From: Petrolisthes cinctipes
Lineage: Eukaryota > Arthropoda > Malacostraca > Decapoda > Porcellanidae
Direction: 5' to 3'
NCBI GenBank assembly: GCA_033782935.1
Contig: JAWQEG010000410.1
Location: 372,001-436,000, forward strand
DNA length: 64,000 nucleotides
Shown here: positions 15,001 to 27,479 of the stretch, one piece after another
Numbering within the stretch: position 1 is the first letter of the stretch
Layout of the letters: every line of letters starts with the position of its first letter
Position numbers and translations under genes: made by a program
The notes under the pieces: model-generated
Told to the model about the DNA's origin: nothing
Database searches by the model: none
What the model saw: the letters and a program-made list of their open reading frames with translations, nothing else

Positions 15001-18000
15001 AAACACCCGAAAATTTGATATTTTGTGGTCCCTGAAGCGATCTGTACATGCCTACTCAGTGCTAGAATATTTTCAAAATATATTCCCAAAACATGCTAAA
15101 AGTCGATATTTTAGGTGCCCAAAGTCGATATCTCAAATTCAGGCCCAAAACACCCAGAAATTCGATATTTTGGGGTACCAGAAGCGATTTGTACATGCCT
15201 ACTCCGTGTAAGAGTATTTTCAATATACAGGCCCAAAACATACTGAAAATCGATCTTTTAGGTGCCCAAAAGTCGATATGTTGATGTATCTTCTGTACCC
15301 GTTTATATCTCAAATTCAGGCTCCAAACACCCGAAAATTCGATATTTTGGGGTCCCAGAAGCGATCTGTACTTGCCTACTCCGTGTTAGAGTATTTTCAA
15401 AATACAGGCCCAAAACATGCTGAAAATCGATATTTTAGGTGACCAAAGTCAATATGTGCATGCATCTTCTGTACCCGTTTATATCTCAAATTCAGCCTCC
15501 AAACACCCGAAAATTCGATATTTTGGGGTCCCAGAAGTGATCTGTACATGCCTACTTAGTGCTAGAATATTTTCAAAATATAGTCCCAAAACATGCTAAA
15601 AATCGATATTTTAGGTGCCCAAAGTCGATATCTCAAATTCAAGCCAAAAACACCTGAAAATTCGATATTTTGGAGTCCCAGAAGCGATCTGTACATGCCT
15701 ACTCCGTGTTAGAGTATTTTCAAAATACAGGCCCATAACATACTGACAATCAATCTTTTAGGTGTCCAAAAGTCGATATGTGCATGCATCTTCTGTACCC
15801 GTTTATATCTCAAATTCAGGCTCCAAACACCCGAAAATTCGATATTTTGGGGACCCAGAAGCGATCTGTACATGCCTACTCAGATACAGGCCCAAAACAT
15901 ACTGAAAATCGATATTTTAGGTGCACAAAGTCAATATGTGTATGCATCTTCTGCACCCGTTTATATCCCAAATTCAACCTCAAAACACCCGAAAATTCGA
16001 TATTTTTGGGTTCTAGAAGCGATCTGTACATGAATACTCAGTGCTAGAATGTTTTCAAAATATAGGCTCAAAACATGCTAAAAATCGTTATTTTAAGTGT
16101 CCAAAGTCGATATGTGCATGCATCTTCTGTACCCGTTTATATCTCAAATTCAGCCTCAAAACACCCGAAAATTCGGTATTTTTGGGTCCTAGAAGCGATC
16201 TGTACATGCCTACTCCTAGTTAGAATATTTTCAAGAGTCAGACCCAAAACATGCTGAAAATCGATATTTTAGGTGACCAAAGTCAATATGTCTATGCATC
16301 TTCTGTACCCGTTTATATCCCAAATTCAACCTCAAAACACCCGAAAATTCGATATTTTTTGGGTCCCAGAAGCGAACTGTACATGCCTACTCAGTGGTAG
16401 AAGGTTTTCAAAATATAGGCTCAAAACATGCTAAAAATCGATATTTTAAGTGTCCAAAGTCGATATGTGCATGCATCTTCTGTACCCGTTTATATCTCAA
16501 ATTCAGGATCAAAACACCCGAAAATTCGATATTTTGGGGTCCCAGAAGTGATCCGTACATGCCTACTCAGTGCTAGAATGTTTTCAAAATATTGGCTCAA
16601 AACATGCTAAAAATCGATATTTTAGGTGCCTAAAGTCGATATCTCAAATTCAGGCCCAAAACAACTGAAAATTCGATATTTTGAGGTCCCACAAGCGAAC
16701 TGTACATGCCTACTCCGTGTTAGAGTATTTTCAAAATACACGCCCATAACATACTGAAAATCGATCTTTTAGGTGCCCAAAAGTCGATATGTGCATGCAT
16801 CTTCTGTACCCGTTTATATCTCAAATTCAGGCTCCAAACACCCGAAAATTCGATATTTTGGGGTCCCAGAAGCGATCTGCACATGCGTACTCAGTGCTAG
16901 AATGTTTTCAAAATATAGGCTCAAAACATACTAAAAATCGATATTTTAAGTGTCCAAAGTCGATATGTGCATGCATCTTCTGTACCTGTTTATATCTCAA
17001 ATTCATGCTCAAAACACCCGAAAATTCGGTATTTTTGGGTCTTAGAAGCGATCTGTACATTCCTACTCCTAGTTAGAATGTTTTCAAGATACAGACCCAA
17101 AACATGCTCAAAATCGATATTTTAAGTGCCCAAAAGTCGATATGTGCATGCATCTTCAGTACCTGTTTATATCTCAAATTCAGGCTCAAAACACCCGAAA
17201 ATTCTATATTTTTGGGTCCCAGAAGCGATCTCTACATGCCTACTCCGTGTTAGAGTATTTTCAAGATACAGGCCCAAAACATGCTGAAAATCGATATTTT
17301 AGGTGCCCAAAGTCAATATGTGCATGCATTTTCTGTACCCGTTTATATCTCAAATTCAGGCTCAAAACACCCGAAAATTCGATATTTCGGGGTCCCAGAA
17401 GCGATCTGTACATGCCTACTCAGTGCTAGAATGTTCTCAAAATATAGGCCCAAAACATGCTAAAAATCGATATTTTAGGTGCCCAAAGTCGATATCTCAA
17501 ATTCAGTCCTTAAACACCCGAAAATTCGATATTTTGGGGTCTTAGACGCGATCTGTACATATCTACTCCGTGTTAGAGCTTTTATAAAATACAGGCCCAA
17601 AACATACAGATAGTCGATATTTTAGGTGCCCAAAAGTCGATATGTGAATGCATCTTCTGTAACCGTTTATATCTCAAATTCAGGCTCCAAACACCCGAAA
17701 ATTCGATATTTTAAGGTCCCAGAAGTGATCTGTACTTGCCTACTCCGTGTTTGAGTATTATCAAAATACAGGCCCAAAACATGCTGAAAATCGATATTTT
17801 AGGTGACCAAAGTAAATATGTGTATGCATCTCCTGCACCCGTTTATATCCCAAATTCAACCTCAAAACACCCGAAAATTCGATATTTTTTGGTCCCAGAA
17901 GTGATCTGTACATGCCTACTTAGTTCTAGAATATTTTCAAAATATAGGCCCAAAACATGCTAAAAATCGATAATTTAGGTGCCCAAAGTCGATATCTCAA

Positions 18001-21000
18001 ATTCAGGCCCAAAACGCACGAAAACCCGATATTTTGGGGTCCCAGAAGCGATCTGTACATGCCTACTCCGTATTAGAGTATTTTCAAAATACAGGCCCAA
18101 AACATACTGAAAATCGATCTTTTAGGTGCCCAAAAGTCGATATGTGCATGCATCTTCTGTACCCGTTTATATCTCAAATTCAGGCTCAAAACATCCGAAA
18201 ATTCGGTATTTTGGGGTCCCAGAAGCAATCTGTACATGCCTACTCAGTGCTAGAATGTTTTTAAAATATAGGCCCAAAACATGCTAAAAATCGATATTTT
18301 AGGTGCCCAAAGTCGATATCTCAAATTCAGGCCCAAAACACCCGAAAATTCGATATTTTGGGGTCCCAGAACCGAACTGTACATGCCTACTTCGTGTTAG
18401 AGTATTTTCAAATTACAGGCCCAAAACTTACTGAAATCGATCTTTTAGGTGCCCAAAAGTCGATATGTACATGCATCTTCTGTACCCGTTTAAATCTCAA
18501 ATTCAGGCTCAAAACACCCGAAAATTCGGTATTTTGGGGTCCCAGAAGCGATCTGTACATACCTACTCCGTGTTAGAGTATTTTCAAAATACAGGCACAA
18601 AACATGCTGAAAATCGATATTTTAGGTGCCCAAAGTCAATATGTGTATGCATCTTCTGCACCCGTTTATATCCCAAATTCAACCTCAAAACACCCGAAAA
18701 TTCGATTTTTTCTGGTCCCAGAAGCGATCTGTACATGCCTACTCAGTGCTAGAATGTTTTCAAAATATAGGCTCAAAACATGCAAAAAATCGATATTTTA
18801 AGTTTCCAAAGTCGATATGTGCATGCATTTTCTGCACCCGTTTATATCTCAAATTCAGGCTCAAAACACCCAAAAATTCGATATTTTGGGGTCCAAGAAG
18901 TGATCTGTACATGCCTACTTAGTGCTAGAATATTTTCAAAATATAGGCCCAAAACATGCTAAAAATCGATATTTTAGGTGCCCAAAGTCGATATCTCAAA
19001 TTGAGGCCCAAAACACACGAAAATTCGATATTTAGGGGTCCCAGAATCGATCTGTACATGACTACTCCGTGTTAGAGTATTTTCAATATACAGGCCCAAA
19101 ACATGCTAAAAATCGATATTTTAGGTGCCCAAAGTCGATATCTCAAATTCAGGCCCAAAACACCCGAAAATTCGATATTTTGGGGTCCCAGAAGCGAACT
19201 GTACATGCCTACTTCGTGTTAGAGTATTTTCAAATTACAGGCCCAAAACTTACTGAAAATCGATCTTTTAGGTGCCCAAAAGTCAATATGTACATGCATC
19301 TTCTGTACCCGTTTATATCTCAAATTCTGGCTCCAAACACCCGAAAATTCGATATTTTTGGGTCCCAGAAGCGATCTGTACTTGCATACTCCGTGTTAGA
19401 GTATTTTCAAAATACAGGCCCAAAACATTCTGAAAATCGATATTTTAGGTGCCCAAAGTCGATATATCAAATTCAGGCCCGAAACACCCGAAAATTCGGT
19501 ATTTTTGGGTCTTAGAAGCGATCTGTACATTCCTACACCTTGTTAGAATGTTTTCAGATACAGACCCAAAACATGCTCAAAATCGATATTTTAAGTGCCC
19601 AAAAGTCGATATGTGCATGCATCTTCAGTACCTGTTTATATCTCAAATTCAGGCTCAAAACACCCGAAAATTCTATATTTTTGGGTCCCAGAAGCGATCT
19701 GTACATGCCTACTCCGTGGTAGAGTATTTTCAAAATACAGGCCCAAAACATGCTGAAAATCGATATTTTAGGTGCCCAAAGTCAATATGTGCATGCATTT
19801 TCTGTACCCGTTTATATCTCAAATTCAGGCTCAAAACACCCGAAAATTCGATATTTCGGGGTCCCAGAAGCGATCTGTACATGCCTACTCAGTGCTAGAA
19901 TGTTTTCAAAATATAGGCCCAAAACATGCTAAAAATCGATATTTTAGGTGCCCAAAGTCGATATATCAAATTCAGGCCCGAAACAAACGAAAAATTCGGT
20001 ATTTTTGGGTCTTAGAAGCGATCTGTACATTCCTACACCTTGTTAGAATGTTTTCAGATACAGACCCAAAACATGCTCAAAATCGATATTTTAAGTGCCC
20101 AAAAGTCGATATGTGCATGCATCTTCAGTACCTGTTTATATCTCAAATTCAGGCTCAAAACACCCGAAAATTTTATATTTTTGGGTCCCAGAAGCGATCT
20201 GTACATGCCTACTCCGTGTTAGAGTATTTTCAAAATACAGGCCCAAAACATGCTGAAAATCGATATTTTAGGTGCCCAAAGTCAATATGTGCATGCATTT
20301 TCTGTACCCGTTTATATCTCAAATTCAGGCTCAAAACACCCGAAAATTCGATATTTCGGGGTCCCAGAAGCGATCTGTACATGCCTACTCAGTGTTAGAA
20401 TGTTTTCAAAATATAGGCCCAAAACATGCTAAAAATCGATATTTTAGGTGCCCAAAGTCGATATCTCAAATTCAGTCCTTAAACACCCGAAAATTCGATA
20501 TTTTGGGGTCTTAGAAGCGATCTGTACATACCTACTCCGTGTTAGAGTTTTTATAAAATACAGGCCCAAAACATACAGATAATCGATATTTTAGGTGCCC
20601 AAAAGTCGATATGTGAATGCATCTTCTGTACCCGTTTATATCTCAAATTCAGGCTCCAAACACCCGAAAATTCGATATTTTAAGGTCTCAGAAGTGATCT
20701 GTACTTGCCTACTCCGTGTTGAGTATTATCAAAATACAGGCCCAAAACATGCTGAAAATCGATAATTTAGGTGACCAAAGTCAATCAATATGTGTATGCA
20801 TCTTCTGCACCCATTTATATCCCAAATTCAACCTCAAAACACCCGAAAATTCGATATTTTTTGGTCCCAGAAGTGATCTGTACATGCCTACTTAGTTCTA
20901 GAATATTTTCAAAATATAGGCCCAAAACATGCTAAAAATCGATAATTTAGGTGCCCAAAGTCGATATCTCAAATTCAGGCCCAAAAAGCACGAAAACCCG

Positions 21001-24000
21001 ATATTTTGGGGTCCCAGAAGCGATCTGTACATGCCTACTCCGTATTAGAGTTTTTTTCAATATAAAGGCCCAAAACATACTGAAAATCGATCTTTAAGGT
21101 GCCCAAAAGTCGATATGTGGATGCATCTTCTATACTCGTTTATATCTCAAATTCAGGCTCCAAACACCCGAAAATTCGATATTTTTGGGTCCCAGAAGCG
21201 ATCTGTACTTGCCTACTCCGTGTTAGAGTATTTTCAAAATACAGGCCCAAAACATGCTGAAAATCGATATTTTAGGTGACCAAAGTCAATATGTGTATGC
21301 ATCTTCTGCACCCATTTATATCCCAAATTCAACCTCAAAACACCCGAAAATTCGATATTTTTTGGTCCCAGAAGTGATCTGTACATGCCTACTTAGTTCT
21401 AGAATATTTTCAAAATATAGGCCCAAATCATGCTAAAAATCGATAATTTAGGTGCCCAAAGTCGATATCTCAAATTCAGGCCCAAAACGCACGAAAACCC
21501 GATATTTTGGGGTCCCAGAAGCGATCTGTACATGCCTACTCCGTATTAGAGTTTTTTTCAATATACAGGCCCAAAACATACTGAAAATCGATCTTTAAGG
21601 TGCCCAAAAGTCGATATGTGGATGCATCTTCTATACCCGTTTATATCTCAAATTCAGGCTCAAAACACCCAAAATTCGATATTTTGGGGTCCCAGAAGTG
21701 AGCTGTACATGCCTACTTAGTGCTAGAATATTTTTTAAATATAGGCCCAAAACATGCTAAAAATCGATATTTTAGGTGACCAAAGTCGATATCTCAAATT
21801 CAGGCCCAAAACACCCGAAAATTCGGTATTTTTGGGTCTTAGAAGCGATCTGTACATTCCTACACCTTGTTAGAATGTTTTCAGATACAGACCCAAAACA
21901 TGCTCAAAATCGATATTTTAAGTGCCAAAAGTCGATATGTGCATGCATCTTCAGTACCTGTTTATATCTCAAATTCAGGCTCAAAACACCCGAAAATTCT
22001 ATATTTTTGGGTCCCAGAAGCGATCTGTACATGCCTACTCCGTGGTAGAGTATTTTCAAAATACAGGCCCAAAACATGCTGAAAATCGATATTTTAGGTG
22101 CCCAAAGTCAATATGTGCATGCATTTTCTGTACCCGTTTATATCTCAAATTCAGGCTCAAAACACCCAAAATTCGATATTTTGGGGTCCCAGAAGTGAGC
22201 TGTACATGCCTACTCAGTGCTAGAATGTTTTCAAAATATAGGCCCAAAACATGCTAAAAATCGATATTTTAGGTGCCCAAAGTCGATATATCAAATTCAG
22301 GCACGAAACACCCGAAAATTCGGTATTTTTGGGTCTTAGAAGCGATCTGTACATTCCTACACCTTGTTAGAATGTTTTCAGATACAGACCCAAAACTTGC
22401 TCAAAATCGATATTTTAAGTGCCCAAAAGTCGATATGTGCATGCATCTTCAGTACCCGTTTATATCTCAAATTCAACCTCAAAACACCTGAAAATTCGAT
22501 ATTTTTTGGTCCCAGAAGCGATCTGTACATGCCTACTCAGTGCTAGAATGTTTTCAAAATATAGGCTCAAAACATGCAAAAAATCGATATTTTAAGTTTC
22601 CAAAGTCGATATGTGCATGCATCTTCTGTACCCGTTTATATCTTAAATTCAGGCTCAAAACACCCGAAAATTCGGTATTTTGGGGTCATAGAAGCGATAT
22701 GTACATGCCTACTTAGTGCTAGAATATTTTTAAAATATAGGCCCAAAACATGCTAAAAATCGATATTTTAGGTTCCCAAAGTCAATATCTCAAATTCAGG
22801 CCCAAAACACCCGAAAATTCGATATTTTGGGGTCCCAGAAGCGAACTGTACATGCCTACTCCGTGTTAAAGTATTTTCAAAATACAGGCCCAAAACATAC
22901 TGAAAATCGATCTTTTAGGTGCCCAAAAGTCGATATGTACATGCATCTTCTGTACCCGTTTATATCTCAAATTCAGGCACAAAACACCCGAAAACTCGGT
23001 ATTTTGGGGTCCCAGAAGCGATCTGTACATACCTACTCCGTGTTAGAGTATTTACAAAATAGAGGCCCAAAACATGCTGAAAATCGATATTTTAGGTGAC
23101 CAAAGTCAATTTGTGTATGCATCTTCTGCACCCGTTTATATCCCAAATTCAACCTCAAAACACCCGAAAATTCGATATTTTTTGGTCCCAGAAGCGATCT
23201 TTACATGCCTACTCAGTGCTAGAATGTTTTCAAAATATAGGCTCAAAACATGCAAAAAATCGATATTTTAATTTTCCAAAGTCGATATGTGCATGCATCA
23301 TCTGGACCCGTTTATATCTCAAATTCAGGCTGAAAACACCCAAAAATTCGATATTTTGGGGTCCAAGAAGTGATCTGTACATGCCTACTTAGTGCTAGAA
23401 TATTTTCAAAATATAGGCCCAAAACATGCTAAAAATCGATATCTTAGATGCCCAAAGTCGATATCTCAAATTGAGGCCCAAAACACACGAAAATTCGATA
23501 TTTAGGAGTCCCAGAATCGATCTGTAGATGCCTACTCCGTGTTCGAGTATTTTCAGTATACAGGCCCAAAACATACTGAAAATCGATCTTTTTGGTGCCC
23601 AAAAGTCGATATGTGGATGCATCTTCTGTACCCTTTTATATCTCAAATTAAGGCTCCAAACACCCGAAAATTCGATATTTTGGGGTCCCAGAAGCGATCT
23701 GTACTTGCATACTCCGTGTTAGAGTATTTTCAAAATACAGTCCCAAAACATTCTGAAAATCGATATTTTAGGTGCCAAAAGTCGATATCTCAAATTCAGT
23801 CCTTAAACACCCGAAAATTCGATATTTTGGGGTCCTAGAAGCGATCTGTACTTGCTTATTCCGTGTTTGAGTATTGTCAAAATACAGGCCCAAAACATGC
23901 TGAAAATCGATATTTTAGGTGACCAAAGTCAATATGTGTATGCATCTTCTGCACCCGTTTATATCCCAAATTCAACCTCAAAACACCCGAAAATTCGATA

Positions 24001-26736
24001 TTTTTGGGTCCCAGAAGCGATCTGTACATGCCTCCTCAGTGCTAGAATGTTTTCAAAATATAGGCACAAAACATGATAAAAATCGATATTTTAAGTGTCC
24101 AAAGTCGATATGTGCATGCATCTTCTAGACCCGTTTATATCTCAAATTCAGGCTCAAAACACCCGAAAATTCGATATTTTGGGGGCCCAGAAGTGATCTG
24201 TACATGCCTACTTAGTTCTAGAATATTTTCAAAATATAGGCTCAAAACATGCTAAAAATCGATAATTTAGGTGCCCAAAGTCGATATCTCAAATTCAGGC
24301 CAAAAACGCACGAAAACCCGATATTTTGAGGTCCCAGAAGCGATCTGTACATACCTACTCCGTATTAGAGTTTTTTCAATATACAGGCCCAAAACATACT
24401 GAAAATCGATCTTTTAGGTGCCCAAAAGTCGATATGTGGATGCATCTTCTGTACCCGTTTATATTTCAAATTCAGGCTCCAAACACCCGAAAATTCGATA
24501 TTTTGGGGTCCCAGAAGTGAGCTGTACATGCCTACTTAGTGCTAGAATATTTTCAAAATATAGGCCCAAACATGCTAAAAATCAATATTTTAGGTGCCCA
24601 TAGTCGATATCTCAAATTCAGGCTCAAAACACCCAAAAATTCTATATTTTTGTGTCCAAGAAGCAATCTGTACATGCCTACTCCGTGTTAGAGTATTTTC
24701 AAAATACAGGCCCAAAACATGCTGAAAATCGATATTTTAGGTGCCCAAAGTTAATATGTGCATGCATTTTCTGTACCCGTTTATATCTCAAATTCAGGCT
24801 TAAAACACCCGAAAATTCGATATTTCGGGGTCCCAGAAGCGATCTGTACATGCCTACTCAGTGCTAGAATGTTTTCAAAATATAGGCCCAAAACATGCTA
24901 AAAATCGATATTTTGGGGGGCCAAAATCTATATATCAATTTCGGTCCTTAAACACCCGAAAATTCGATATTTTGGGGTCCTAGAAGCGATCTGTACATAC
25001 CTACTCCGTGTTAGAGTATTTATAAAATACAGGCCCAAAACATACAGATAATCGATATTTTAGGTGCCCAAAAGTCGATATGTGCATGCATCTTCTGTAC
25101 CCGTTTATATCTCAAATTCAGGCTCCAAACACCTGAAAATTCTATATTTTTGGGTCCAAGAAGCGATCTGTACATGCCTACTCCGTGTTAGAGTATTTTC
25201 AAAATACAGGCCCAAAACATGCTGAAAATCGATATTTTAGGTGCCCAAAGTCAATATGTGCATGCATTTTCTGTACCCGTTTATATCTCAAATTCAGGCT
25301 TAAAACACCCAAAATTCGATATTTCGAGGTCCCAGAAGCGATCTGTACATGCCAACTCAGTGCTAGAATGTTTTCAAAATATAGGGCCAAAACATGCTAA
25401 AAATCGATATTTTAGGTGCCCAAAGTCGATATCTTAAATTCAGTCATTAAACACCCGAAAATTCGATATTTTGGGGTCCTTGAAGCGATCTGTACATACC
25501 TACTCCGTGTTAGAGTATTTATAAAATACAGGCCCAAAACATACAGATAATCGGTATTTTAGGTGCCCAAAAGTCGATATGTGCATGCATCTTCTGTACC
25601 CGTTTATATCTCAAATTCAGGCTCCAAACACCCGAAAATTCGATATTTTGGGGTCCCAGAAGTGATCTGTAACTGCCTACTCCGTGTTAGAGTATTTTCA
25701 AAATACAGGCCCAAAACATGCTGAAAATCGATATTTTAGGTGACCAAAGTCAATATGTGTATGCATCTTCTGCAACCGTTTATATCCCAAATTCAACCTC
25801 AAAACACCCGAAAATTCGAAAAAATTTTGGTTCCAGAAGCGATCTGTACATGCCTACTCAGTGCTAGAATTTTCTCAAAATATAGGTTTAAAACATGCAA
25901 AAAATCGATATTTTAAGTGTCCAAAGTCGATATGTGCATGCATCTTCTGGACCCGTTTATATCTCAAATTCAGGCTCAAAACACCCGAAAATTCGATATT
26001 TTGGGGTCCCAGAAGTGATCTGTACATGCCTTCTTAGTTCAAGAATATTTTCAAAATATAGGCCCAAAACATGCTAAAAATCGATAATTTAGGTGCCCAA
26101 AGTCGATATCTCAAATTCAGGCCCAAAACGCACGAAAACCCGATATTTTGGGGTCCCAGAAGTGATCTGTACATGCCTACTCCGTAATAGAGTTTTTTCA
26201 ATATACAAGCCCAAAACATACTGAAAATCGATCTTTTTGGTGCCCAAAAGTCGATATGTAGATGCATCTTCTGTACCCGTTTATATCTCAAATTCAGGCT
26301 CCAAACACCCGAAAATTCGATATTTTGGGGTCCCAGAAGCGATCTGTACTTGACTACTCCGTGTTAGAGTATTTTCAATATACAGGCCCAAAACATGCTG
26401 AAAGTCGATATTTTAGGTGACCCAAGTAGAGATGTGCATTCATCTTCTGTACCCGATTATATCTCAAATTCAGGCTCAAAACACCCGAAAATTCGGTATT
26501 TTGGGGTCCCAGAAGCGTTCTGTACATGCCTACTCAGTGCTAGATTGTTTTTAAAATATAGGCCCAAAACATGCGAAAAATCGATATTTTAGGTGCCCAA
26601 AGTCGATATCTCAAATTGAGGCCCAAAACACCCGAAAATTCGATATTTTGGGGTCCCAGAAGCGAACTGTACATGCCTACTCCGTGTTAGAGTATTTTCA
26701 AATTACAGGCCTAAAACATACTGAAAATCGATCTTT
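1..26736. repeat. Satellite array, left block (88/176-bp units, ~500-bp HOR)
   Basis: Tandem satellite. Successive CAGGC anchors lie at 198, 286, 374, 433, 521 and 610, giving steps of 88, 88, 59, 88 and 89 bp. The basic unit is therefore ~88 bp, in two diverged forms. Form A contains AAATTCAGGCTC, then CCGAAAATTCGATATTTTGG and GCGATCTGTACATGCC. Form B contains ATACAGGCCCAAAACATGCT, then AAAATCGATATTTTAGGTG and GATATGTGCATGCATC. A and B align along their whole length, so the 176-bp dimer is an internally duplicated monomer. The 59-bp step is a B form lacking 29 bp. Two full dimers plus one short one give a 500-bp higher-order unit, seen directly as equal segments at 210/710, 1373/1873 and 5727/6227/6727. 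No gene is present; open frames here are repeat artefacts. The array continues past the left window edge. Confidence 0.97.
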
Positions 26737-27064
26737 CTGGCTAGCACAGTGCTAGAGTCTGCGGCTGCAATCCTGCGGCCCAGCGTTCGATCCTTGCTCG
26801 GGACACGATAAAAATCTTTCACTGATGCCAGAGGTTACCACCCCTGTGAGCAGGGGGTGGGGGGTTTGAGTCAGCTGTCTGAGGTCTTCCTGCTTACGTA
26901 GCCATAGCTGAAGCTGACTCGGGTCTCACGTGGGTGGAGAGGTCTTTGGGCCACTCATCATCCTTGTGATGCGTGCTATAGTTGTGTTTCATACACATAG
27001 TGTGTGATACACTCTGTCCCATTGACTGCCACTCATTGGCGGACCTTTAACCTTTAACCTTTAA
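26737..27064 (+). mobile_element. tRNA-derived SINE inserted in the satellite
   Basis: About 328 bp interrupts the satellite and matches none of it. The head is tRNA-like, with box A (TAGCACAGTGCT, 26742) and box B (GTTCGATCC, 26785). The body contains a G-rich stretch (GAGCAGGGGGTGGGGGG, near 26,859), and the end is a tail of three CCTTTAA-type heptamers (~27,043-27,066). This layout (pol III head, unrelated body, short tandem tail) is typical of tRNA-derived SINEs mobilised by LINEs. Satellite resumes directly with CCCAAAAGTCG. No target duplication is visible: the left side ends near ATCTTTCTGG and the right resumes at CCCAAAAG, so 2-6 bp of satellite seem to be missing. The exact 5' end is uncertain because the satellite variant ATCTTTTTGG resembles the junction. 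Confidence 0.8.
26742..26793 (+). promoter_or_regulatory. Pol III internal promoter (A and B boxes) of the SINE
   Basis: TAGCACAGTGCT at 26742-26753 fits the box A consensus TRGCNNARYNGG at 10 of 12 positions. GTTCGATCC at 26785-26793 fits the box B core GWTCRANNC completely. The boxes start 43 bp apart, as in tRNA genes. Confidence 0.7.
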
Positions 27065-27479
27065 CCCAAAAGTCGATATGTGCATGCATCTTCTGTACCC
27101 GTTTATATCTCAAATTCAGGCTCAAAACACCCGAAAATTCGGTATTTTAGGGTCCCAGAAGCGATCTGTACATACCTACTCCGTGTTAGAGTATTTTCAA
27201 AATACAGGCACAAAACATGCTGAAAATCGATATTTTAGGTGCCCAAAGTCAATATGTGTATGCATCTTCTGCACCCGTTTACATCCCAAATTCAACATCA
27301 AAACACCCGAAAATTCGATATTTTTGGGTCCCAGAAGCGATTTGTACATGCCTACTCAGTGCTAGAATGTTTTCAAAATGTAGGCTCAAAACATGCAAAA
27401 AATCGATATTTTAATTTTCCAAAGTCGATATGTGCATGCATCTTCTGTACCCGTTTATACCTCAAATTCAGGCTCAAAA

